In this document: positions 1-10,800 of the stretch, one piece after another
Layout: each line of letters opens with the position of its first letter
How positions within the stretch are numbered: the first letter of the stretch is position 1
From: Siderastrea siderea
Taxonomy: Eukaryota > Cnidaria > Anthozoa > Scleractinia > Rhizangiidae
NCBI GenBank assembly: GCA_964030785.1
Contig: OZ034970.1
Coordinates: forward strand, 36,521,943-36,585,942
DNA length: 64,000 nucleotides
Direction of reading: 5' to 3'
Translations under genes and position numbers: made by a program
Notes under the pieces: model-generated
What the model saw: the letters and a program-made list of their open reading frames with translations, nothing else
The model's database searches: none
What the model was told of the DNA's origin: nothing

Positions 1-1365
1 GTTATCAAAATTGGAAACAAGAAATTTGTGCTTGCGGTGAATAAACGAATGGCCGAGAATAAGAAAACGTTCTGGCCATTTTTGAGCAAAACTGTGCAAT
101 AAAGGAGCAAACGAATGAAAAGGTAAAAAAAATCGGGAAAAATCAAATAGAACACCAACAAAAGCTAAATAAATACAAAGGAAGAATATGCGAATTTGTA
201 CCTTGTCTTGTCCTTAACTGACGAAAAAGACTTCTTGAGATATTGACGCTTCGATGGCGAGGAATTCAGCGACAGTTACTGCATATTTTATAGGTGATTC
301 CCTTCAATTACATTGCGCATCCTTTCTGCGCATCATTTTTTGGCGTGATTAGCGCGCGCACCCTCTGAACTTGATAGGTATTTTATGCCGAGTAGTTCAG
401 AGAAATAAACAGGTCGTTTTCTCCTAAAAGAGCTCAGTGACCCCCATTTTTTAATACATAAATTCAAATGGCACACGGTCGAGTACAATCTGTCGCGATT
501 TCAATACAAGTTAAAAATTATGCTTTGAGATATTTTTATTTAAATGCCGAAAAGAACACGTCTTTAGGTACAGCAGGTATGTACGCACGCGGGGAATTCT
601 TTACTTTTTTTTCATATCCTTAATTTTTGTCAACTAAAATAGTATACAATGTAAGTTAAATGTCCATTTTGTTGAACTGCTCCAATATTTCAATACTAGC
701 AATGACTTTTAGAGCAATTTGAATTCTCATTTCTGATTACTAGGGTTTCTCAGGAAAACCTTGCGGGTCGTATACTAGTTGCTATCAATGGCTATCCATG
801 TTGTGCCAAAACAAGCTCATCGGTCACCCCTATTTTTTATTGCATTTTTGAGCTGTGCTAAACGTAATTACCAGTTGGACCAAGTCTTAGAAAATTTTAT
901 TTCGATGGAATCACCTTAATCTAAAACCCTACTGACTAATTACGGAATATGTCCATAACTGGGTAACATGCCTCGACAAAAATAACGTCATAGGTCTGGA
1001 CATAATGTTTGTTCTTACACATCATTTTTAAGACAACCTAATTTAGAATTAATTGCACTTCTTAGTGCCGGTTTTTTTTTAAGGTGTACATTTTTTCTGG
1101 TCTTGATCGTTGCTATACAGCGCTCACCCAAGTGGTGAGCCATTAACCGATTCGCTGTCAGTTTCGGGGCATCAATTGCCCCCCTCTATTAGCCTTGGGC
1201 CTTATCATGGCTTAATTTATGACCGGCATTAATGTAGCTGGAGTTATCCGGGGGAGTAATAAATAATTTAGTGGGTCTGTGTGCAGTGTAAGGATTAATA
1301 TGTGCAGGGTGCTCGTCACATAAAGTTAGCAACAAGTATTGAAGCACATGAAGTATTGAAGCACA
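1..1365. other. AT-rich stretch without a recognisable gene
   Basis: I see no exon, RNA gene or clear repeat here. Reading frames are short and have no recognisable composition. The last 60 bases contain short direct repeats of the type TTGAAGCACATGAAG just before the LINE fragment. Confidence 0.4.
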
Positions 1366-1755
1366 TTGAAGTACATGAATCATAGAAAAACTTTAGCCAA
1401 GCTTAGATCAGGTAATAATAATATAAGAGTTGAATCCGGAAGACATTGCATTCCAAAGATACCTGAAAATTTACGAATATGTCAGTACTGCTCTTCCAAC
1501 GAAATTGAAAATGAAATTCATTTCCTTTTATATTGTAATCATTTTGAAAATATTAGGAAACCATTGACAAATGACATCAAATTAAAATATGCAGGATTCG
1601 ACTCTTTAGGTGAACAAGACAAACTTATTTTTCTTTTTAATAATGTTGATACTAATGTTTGTAAGAAACTAGGTTATTTTGTTTATGAAGCTTTACAAAT
1701 AAGAAATGAATATACTAATAGGCAAATTCACAATAGATTTCAACCAATAGTTTGA
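1366..1755 (+). pseudogene. LINE reverse transcriptase C-terminal fragment
   Basis: This 129-codon frame resembles the extreme C-terminus of non-LTR retrotransposon ORF2 proteins. It has a basic start, then R-V-E-S-G-R-H, then a zinc-knuckle-like C-x2-C followed about 12 residues later by E-I-H-F-L-L-Y-C-N-H, which is the usual layout after the reverse-transcriptase domain of CR1/L2/RTE-like LINEs. The catalytic YADD core and the endonuclease are absent and nothing upstream restores them, so this is a 5'-truncated dead copy. The subfamily cannot be settled by eye. Confidence 0.6.
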
Positions 1756-2864
1756 TGATAAGGATTATTTAATACTGTGATTAAAGAAAATGCTAATAAA
1801 GTTGTTGCTGTTGTTGATTGCACAAGGAAACTTTCCACTGTATTAAAGGAATCTGAAGGCAAGCGGAAGTTTCGTAAGTAGGGCCAAGTGGGTTGTTCGA
1901 CTGGGCCAGCAAGGGCAAGTTTTTCTAATGACGTCAAACGATGATCGGTAAAACGAGGGTCGCCTTTCTAATAACCGAGAAAGATTTGCTCCATATAAAC
2001 TGCTCTAGATTGCCGATTGAAGCAAACTCGCTCCAACGAGAACATTTCGTTGAAAGGACTTTGATTGAAGTAATTGCAAACCGGTGCGAACGTATTATCA
2101 AGGTTCATAAGTACTGCAAACAAGGTAAACAAAATATTTGCATGCATAGGTACCCTCAATCGGTGGATCCTCCAAGAATAAAACCCTTGTGAAAGGTTCG
2201 GGGAAACTTCCAACTTTTCCAACTTGAGGCATCGTCACAACATAGCAAACACAAGCAAGAAGCAAGGAAAACGCCAAGCGATCCAACATTTCCGTGAGAA
2301 ATGATGCTGCACAGAGACTTATGCGCCCCCAAAACAAAAAGCACGGTCTAATACAGATAATTGCGTGGTGCACAATAGCTAAATATTTTTCTTTGTCACT
2401 GGAACGATCCTGTAACGGAACTGTGACGAGCAATGATAGGCTGTGTCCCAATTAGTCACGTCACGCAACTGAATCAAGCTTTTACCCGCTTGAACGAATT
2501 TGAGCTCATAACGCTTATTTCCGGGGACATTTAATTTTCCTGTGTATCGTTTTACCTGAAACGACCGAAGCAGTGATCTGAGCATAACGCGCAGAAGAGA
2601 GGGCCTCTGGTCGTAAGTGCTCCAGACCATAGGGGCTCTGGAAACCACGCAGTTATAGCTTTTGGAGCTTGACGTCCAGAGTTCTGTGCCATTTGCGCGA
2701 TATAGAAACCTTTACATTACGTATGTGTGTAACTGTAGTGGCATGGACGTGACATCCATGGTAGACGGTCGGCTAAAATGGCATTTCTCCCAATAACGTC
2801 ATTCTTGCTCGTCACGCAATCTTATCACTCCCTCGTCGAGTTTTGTTGCGCTCGAATATCATCA
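1756..2864. other. Intergenic stretch, no gene seen
   Basis: Overlapping short frames lie on both strands, but none has a recognisable domain, exon junction or bias. Nothing here can be supported as a gene. Confidence 0.35.
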
Positions 2865-3079
2865 GAGCCGGACCATTAGAAAAGTAATGGCAGATGGATG
2901 GGGGTGGGACATTTTTCACACGCACGATAGTTTTTTCCACTCCTTTTGCTTTGCAGAAAGGCATTGCAGGTGGTGTTTCCCCCAAGCGGGAATTTTTTTG
3001 AAGTTGATATCCCTAGCACGAAAAGTTTTTTCGTCTTTCCCCACCCCTCCCCTATCACTTTTCTATTGGTCCGTCCCTT
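2865..3079. mobile_element. MITE, GGACGGACCATTAGAAAAGT-type ends (old copy)
   Basis: The left end reads GCCGGACCATTAGAAAAGT and the right end is its inverted form, CTTTTCTATTGGTCCGTCCC. The interior has no coding content. A cleaner copy with a TAA duplication is at 35144-35367, which confirms the family; this copy is more diverged. Confidence 0.6.
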
Positions 3080-3090
3080 AAGCGGAAAGA

Positions 3091-3216
3091 GGGCTTTACC
3101 GCAGTGAAAGAAGTGGTGAAACTCACGGATGACATAAAACAAAGGAAACAAAACAATTTAAACAATAGCTTACAAAACAAAGAAAATCTTGTCAGGTTCT
3201 TATACCCAGGTGTAGG
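3091..3216 (-). mobile_element. MITE, GGGTTTACCTCGGTGTAAGA family (copy 1 of 3)
   Basis: This is an inverted, diverged copy of the 140-bp element at 52573-52712. It keeps the internal words GTGAAACTCACGGATGA and AAAATCTTGTCAGGTTCTTA in the expected order. It directly abuts the MITE ending at 3079. There is no coding content. Confidence 0.6.
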
Positions 3217-3756
3217 ACAGAGAAATCTTTCATCTCCCATTTCATACAGAGAGACAAGTTTAAAGCATTTTTTGAAATTTTTTCAAAACAAAGAAGCCAA
3301 TTTGTTTTTCCCGGCATCAAATGTTTGTCCGCGTGTCCCGAATCGTAGAAAACATTGTTTTGACGGATTTCAGTTGTTGTTTTTAGTGTATCTGGTACCC
3401 CTTAATAAGACAAAGCCTGTTGTTGTAAGGAGAAGAAGAAAAAGTCCCCAGCTTTTTCCTCTGCCCAAAAATGCCCCCCCCCCCCCCCACCAAAACACAC
3501 ACACTCATGCATGTTCATCCACGTTTTGGCAAGTGCCTTTGTTCCGCCATGTCACACCTCTCGCTGCAAGTTTTTGAGAAAAACAAAGCAAATTTTCTAG
3601 TCGTGGTATCAGGGTAGTTCTCTAGCAAAGTGTATAAATGGATACTGGTGAAAACAAGCTGGGGGTAGAATTGTGGGGGTAGACTAGCAACACATCCAGG
3701 GGGAGTAGGGGAATTATTATAATAACGCATTAGGCCGTTAACTTGGTCTGTATTTA

Positions 3757-3971
3757 TCCCGGCATAGTCAATCGAACCCAATCGAACTGAATTTCAATCG
3801 AACTCAATCGAACTCAATCGAACCCAATCCATGGATTGAGTTCGATTGATTTCCGCAATCGAACGAAATCGAACTCACACAAAAAAAATTGGGCAATCGA
3901 TTGAGTTCGGTGGCCGAACCCAATCGAACTCAATCCATGGATTTCCGAACGTTCGATTGAGTATGCCGGGA
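3757..3971. mobile_element. MITE built from TCAATCGAAC repeats
   Basis: The element is bounded by CCCGGCATAGTCAATCGAAC on the left and GTTCGATTGAGTATGCCGGG on the right, an inverted pair. The inside is largely TCAATCGAAC/TCGAACTCAA decamer repeats in both orientations, meeting at CCATGG palindromes. TTTA on both flanks may be a 4-bp target duplication. Confidence 0.6.
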
Positions 3972-3974
3972 TTT

Positions 3975-4239
3975 ATGAACGATTTTGAGGCCTTTATCTT
4001 TGAACAAAACGAGGCCATTAAGTCATGGGATAACGGCCGCGTTTGGTTCGGTATTTGTCACTATACCAAAAGGAACGAGGCCGATAAGTCATGGGATAAC
4101 GGCTGCGTTTGGTTCGGTTTATGTCACTATATGCCGAGCGAAACGAGGCCGTTAAGTCATGGGATAACGGCCGCATTTGGCTTGGTATAAATAATGATGT
4201 TTAAGTACGGAAGAGGATAACAGCCTCAAAATCGTTCCT
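3975..4239. repeat. Tandem 66-68 bp repeats inside inverted ends
   Basis: Three copies of a 66-68 bp unit start at about 4008, 4074 and 4142; each contains GTCATGGGATAACGGC. The block is bracketed by GAACGATTTTGAGGC on the left and GCCTCAAAATCGTTC on the right. This looks like a small non-autonomous element with tandem internal repeats. A 114-codon frame across it is only repeat translation. Confidence 0.6.
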
Positions 4240-4864
4240 ATAATATTATATAGACCAAGATTGCGGCCTATTTCGTGATTATCAAAACATGACAGTTTGT
4301 TCAAAAAATGTTTAACAGAAAAACAGCTAATATCTCACTACAGCAACAAAAAGGACAAGAAGGGGGGCAGGGCCACTTCAACCTTAAAGAGTTGTTTGCT
4401 GTTTGTCTTTCTGATGACTGGTCAATAAAAAAGAAAACAATTATGTACAACAGTTGATGGACTTTTTGCATGATGGCAGAAAAAAAGTGAGAAAGGGGTT
4501 ATAATACTAAGCATGGAAACAAACTTACTGTACCTTCACTCTTTTTCACCTGGGCTGCTCTTAATCGAATTTTTTTCGGCAAGGATACTGCAAGCTGCAC
4601 AGAAATGGGCAAACAGATGGTGTGTGTTTTCTAGGTTAGAAGTTTTGACTTGTGGGGATGAATAAATGCAGAAAAAAAAATTAAAAGCAGCTACAAAGGT
4701 TGAATATAATTCAGGAAAACGACCAAGACAGCAGAACTGAGTCTGCTTATCATTGATGTAGGTTCACTCCCATTGAGAACAGTTTACAAAGAGCTTTGAA
4801 TTTGTAATTTTTTTCAAGAAGGACATTTAATCTTGCACTGCAATACATGCTTTCATTTCATGCT

Positions 4865-7800
4865 TTATAGGATATGTTCAAGGATTCCCTGTCTGATTAG
4901 ATGCTCGCAGTGTGATCTTGGCAAGAAATGCTGAAAAGTAAAAATAAAGAATGAAATGCTGGAAAAATACAAAGTAATAATACAAGGACTAAGGACAATG
5001 AGCAACTGGCTTAAAGAAAACATAATTTCCAGCCCCCCCCCCCCCCCCTCAGGGAAAAATGCTTTCATCTTGTATTTGTCCATGGGAACTTTCTCTCTTG
5101 ATCAGGTGCCAAATTAGGGTTTTTGTTTTATACAATAGCCAGATTGCTTGTCTGTTACAGCTGTACTTCAGTCTTTTCCCACACATCCCAATCCTGACAG
5201 GGGTGATTGAATAGCATGGATTACTTTCAATGTCTCTGTAACCAAATGCTTTTTAAGAGGAGGTGTAGGTGGCCTAAAGCTCAATTCCTAACTCAGAAGA
5301 CAAGGCTGATTTTTTCACAAGGTCAATCCTTCCCTTAGCCACTGTTAGGGTTACCAGAAGGACATACAATGATTCACTTGGAGGCAAAGCCTACAGCACA
5401 GTGGGCATTTCTCAGAGCTTGCACAGTGCACTCCCCCAACACCCCTACTGGCATAATTCAAACTTGTGGCCAATCACATTATGTTCTTGTTTGACTTGCA
5501 CAAATTTAGCTCTGCAATAATACCTGACTATTCTTCTTCAATAATACAACTGTTCCATCTTCTGTTTCAAACTCTCCAAAGTCTTCCAGACATCGAACCT
5601 GTGAAATGCACATAATAAAGAGGTGAATTAAGGTCTAGTGGCCCACAATGCTGGTTCTTAAACATTTACCTCTGGTTTCTGTCACAGGGACAGAATAGGA
5701 TGGTTAAGTCCAAAACAGGGTAACCACTTGATGTCTCCTCTCTACTAGTTGCCACAAGTTTTGTGTCAAGTAACAGTCAAACAGTGATAAAAAGCATGAT
5801 TGTAGTTTGTATGGAGAGATTGAAGAAATGGAATGAAGACCACAGCAGAAGTGAGCCCTTAAGTCTGATGTGCTGAGGTTGAGATCAAAATTAATTGCAC
5901 ACACTGAGACACTTGGCTAAACAGTGCACTTGTCATCCATAGTTTGAAAATTTTCTGGATATTTAAAAAGTCAGTAATTTTCTGCATGCATACTTTAACA
6001 TACCTCTATGTACAAAGATTTAGGCGGCTTCATATCCTGTAAACCAGAAGTAGAGAAATTTGAAAAACACTCAGAAGACATAAGAACTGAAATATATATG
6101 GAGTAACTGAATGGAAAAAACTATATCTCTCTATTAAATCAAATGGAGACTGAGGCTTTTATGCATCATAATTTATGTACACGTAATTACTGTTCTAGAT
6201 TTGCTGCAACAACAGGGCAGAACACCCTGTGTATCCTCACAGGGGGGGTGGACTCCGTTATGTGGCATATACGGGAATGAGTCACTGGACAGGGTATGGT
6301 TTTGGCCTCTTTGTCCTAAAGAGGATATATAATTTTATGTGTCTGTCCTAAACAGGGTGTGTATTTTGTCATTTGTCCTAAACAGGGAGTGGGACCTAAA
6401 ATGAAGGATGTTGTCCTAAACGGGGTAGGTACTTTACGGTATTTTAGGCCTTTTTTCCCGTCCTAAACAGGGCCATGGTTTCAAACCCTCAGTGATACCT
6501 GTATACCCAAACATGGGTCAAGTGCCCCCCCCCCCCCTGCTGGGGGGGCTTATAAGTAGTCACTTCTCCCAAGTAGACACTTTTGCATGAGCAAAAGGGT
6601 GAAGGGTATCCCGTTACAACACGGTAAACTCTAAATGTGTGCAAATTTATGCAACATAGGTCACATTATGTTAATGTACTAACCAAAAATTTACACTGTA
6701 GTATACCCATTTTTATGGCCTAGCTGAACACCAGTCATCATATAGGAGTTATAATATAGGAGTTGTCTAACAACGTTCAATAGATGTATGTGATAAATGT
6801 GTGCCACGCTAATACTTGATTCACCTGTGTTAGATCCAGACCCACAGTTCTCATATAAGTAGCCAAAGATTTGTTGTACTTTGAAAACCACTGAATCTGT
6901 AACGTTAATCATAAAATAATGTAACAATAAAATTTGGTGCCTTTAGATGTACATCATGACTTAGTGGATTGGACACTAGACTTAGTAGACCAGTGGTGAG
7001 AGGCAACACAAGCAGTCTACCAGTAGCAAGATTCCAAACTTTGTAATCCCTGCACTACAGTTATATAACTTCTGAACATGATTAATATAAAGCAGACAAA
7101 ATATTCATGACATTACCTCTTGTTCACATAAATTATACTTGATTTCCTCAGGTAAAACAGTCCCAAACTCCCACCTGAGATTTTTTATCCTGAGCATCCT
7201 GTTATATCTGAACAAAGAAATAAAAATAAAAATGTTTTCAATATTTCAGAATTTTAGGAATGCAATTATGCCTTAGTTTAAAGAAGCTGATTTTTGCAGT
7301 GTGTAGAATCATTGACTCGTACCCCACCCTCCCCATAAGAGATCTAAACACAGTGTTTGACTAAGAACTGATTCAAACTGGATTTTATAAACTAAAAAAA
7401 GATGTTCACTTATGAAAGATTCCAAAAACATTATCTGACTGATGGTTCAAACTGGACGGTTATTTACAAGAGGTTTTAAATAGACTGTCTGACTGAGAAT
7501 TGACTTAATTAGGATTTCATTAGTCAACTAAAGATAGTTAACATGGGAAGTGATCTCATACAGGAGTGATTGCACAGGGAGAATTGCCTGAAAGGCATAA
7601 TTTGTAGTTTTGTTTGAAACTAACTTACATGTAGGAAAGTAGACACCTTTTATTTCTCTCTAAGCTGGCATGCCTCAGATGAACTCCAGAAAACAACCCA
7701 GTTTCCCCCTCAACAGTTAACGCTCTGAACAAAGGAAAGAAAACTTGTCAATACAGTAAGTCATCAAATACATGTAATGTAAAACCTTCTCACCAGCAAG

Positions 7801-10800
7801 TCTATTTAGGTGAGTGTTCCATCTCTGCTCTGAGTTCTTTCAACCTGCCAAGAGTTATTCTATGATAATTACATAGAGACAGACAAAATGTAGCCCCACA
7901 AAAGAGGCTTTAATCTTGTTTTCACACATGTTCCTTTATTGTAATTGTGTAGAATATCTTGTATAGAAGAGATAGAATGACTAGACGAGACAACTGTACT
8001 TTGCGTATATTTATTTGATGTCCTTTCAGTTTCAGGTAGGGAACAAACTCACAAGAAATAAACATGACCTATTTGAATATCTCTGAACAATTATTCTACA
8101 AGTTTTCACACATATTTCATAATGAATCATTTCACGTGCATTCACAAGGAAAATAATCACGTTCTAGAATGTTCCGTATTCATACTATAACAATGCGAGT
8201 TCATTAATGAGCGAGAAAGGAAATCTTGTATTACAACAAATCTAAATATCAGAGCATGCAATTAATGCAACAGCAAGAGTGTATTGCATTCCTGGCATTT
8301 AGCAGTACCTGTAAACATTTTAGTATGTTGTTGGCATGGGTGTGGCAGGGTTGTTGGAAGGACAGGCCAATGAGGCCAAAGAGGGTGTTAACAAAATAAT
8401 AATAAATTGTTATCGTTTAAGTTATTTTCTATGTTATTGCCTGGTGAATTCTCTATGATTACAAGGATAGCATTAAGGTTTGACTCGGGAGGAGTTTACT
8501 TGTAGCACAAGTCAAGTTCAAGCCCGAGTCATCTTCAAGTCATGAGTCAAGTTCGAGTCAGGTTAATAAAAAAATCCATTTTTTAACTTTACTTGAATTT
8601 CTTTTGGTTCCGATTCTTGCTTTCATAATGTTGCGCCAACTGATGCTCAAAACATCAACAGTCCAAGAGATATTTTCCTGTCGAACGATCGTGAGAGTTT
8701 ATTCCCAGTGTTGGTACCAACTTATTCAAGGAAATTAACCCCATTCCTCTCTATTAATTATCCTGAAAGGTTTTGATCAGTTTTGTTGGTGGCCAAAGCT
8801 CAAAGATCTAACTGTTCACCATGGTTTTGGAAGCCTGGTTATATGTAACTTATGTACCTTTTGCACAACTTACCTAGTGGCACGTAAACTTTAATATCAT
8901 AAAAGCTTCCACAGAGTCTCTTTCGCTACCATCTCTTGACACAGGTATGGCCCAAGACAGACAAAATACTTCTAATACTCTTGAGATAATTTTACCTTGA
9001 AACCCCATGGACAAGGAGAAGATTAAGGTTCCTATCCTGCTGAAAGACTGGAAAACAATCTAAGTTCTCCAACATTTTGTCCGTGAAGGAAATAGGTTCT
9101 ATTGAATGATGTCTTAGGTTCCCTGTGGAGGCAACAAGATGGCGCTCAAGTGGCGCGAACAGTAATATTTATTCACGTCAGTTTTCTAGCTCGGTGTATC
9201 GTGAAAATATCACCTCTTCTTCAGCTGTATGTAAAACGAGGTCACATTCTTTCAGGAAAATTTACAAATACTATGAGATGTCATATCTTTTTAAAGCAGG
9301 CTTCGAATTGTAGCTCGAAGGAACCTTGTGATCGATCGATTGAGATCTCAGACCAGACTGTCTAATAATCTCACTGTTTACCACTGGCACATCATCATGA
9401 AAGCAAGAATCACGATCAAAAGAAGTTAATAAAAAGAAAGAAAAGATTTTTTAACCTGACTCGAACTTGACTCCTGACTCGAACTTGACTTGGGCGACCC
9501 TAAAACGCGGAATGGCGGAATGACGGAACAGCGGAAAATCACCCTAAATCCTAAAACGCAGAACGGCGGAAAATCACCCCATATCCTAAAACGCCGAACG
9601 GCGGAAAATCACCCTAAATCCCAAAACGCAGAACGGCGGAAAATCACCCCATATCCTAAAACGCGGCACGGCGGAAGATCACCCTAAATCCTAAAACGCG
9701 GAACGGCGGAAAATCACCCCATATCCTAAAACGCGGAACGGCGGAAAATCACCATAAATCTTAAAACATGGAACGTTAAAAATTGGAGGAAGCTAATAAA
9801 TCCCTGAAAGTAACGAAAGCAATGATGCCCCCAATAGTAGCGACCCATTCAATGCTTCTCATCGACAGCTAGCTGGAAAATTGGGTTGGACCCAAAGGAT
9901 ATAGACGGCAATGGCGTGATGTAAAGACATTGATAAACAAAAATTCAGGGTTTTTATGTACTGGCATTATTTTCATTATGTTGTCTGAAAAGTTGACAGT
10001 TTTTGACCCCCTTGTAAAGCAGAGTATATAACGTATAAATTGCATTCCGCAGTCATAACTATGCCATTACTTTTACACCGAGTGATACAGTGATACAAGA
10101 CACGAAATACAATTTGATCGCACTGTCAATGACGCAACAGAATTGACAGCTAGCCAGTCACTTTCCGGTAAGGTAAATACCTTTTTGTCTCGGATAACTC
10201 AGGCTTTGTTTTCGGATCGATCTGAGTAGGCTTTAATTACTTTTTGCCATAAATCACGTTAAATTTGAGTGGTCTGTTACTTTAATTTGCCCATTGTCGA
10301 TGATACAAAATGTTTCTTGCCATTAGTTGCTTTTAGCTGCTGAAAAGCGTATTTTTTGGTCACGCAACAAAACAAAGGCACAAATTTGAGAACTGATGTC
10401 TGGTGACGTGATCGCAATGCTGGACTCACACATACATACACATAACCTGCTTATACACGGTCTTGTGAAGACCCACCCTCAAGAAATAGAACATAACGCA
10501 TTCTATAATACTATTTCTCGTGCATGATATTGTTATTTTCCTAGGTTATCTTCGTCATCTTAATATTTGGGTAAATATATTTTGATTTATTTGCCTTAAA
10601 AGGGGGTTCACTAAGTTTAAATTGCTAAAGAGGGGATCACTTTAGTTTATTTGCAGAAAGCAATTTCCTTTAGTTCTTATCAATTTTAATTATTTTTATC
10701 TTATTTTAGTAAACCGTCTTGTGACAGTATTTTAAATCGAGGAGAACTGGCTTTTGGGGTCAAATCGACTCTCTTAGTCTTGTAGTATAACACTCTAGGG

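Noticed and set aside
9490..9780. Possible CRISPR-like array of 35-bp repeats
   Set aside because: Units are head-to-tail with no unique spacers, alternate as a dimer and form the arm of a transposon in a eukaryotic intron.
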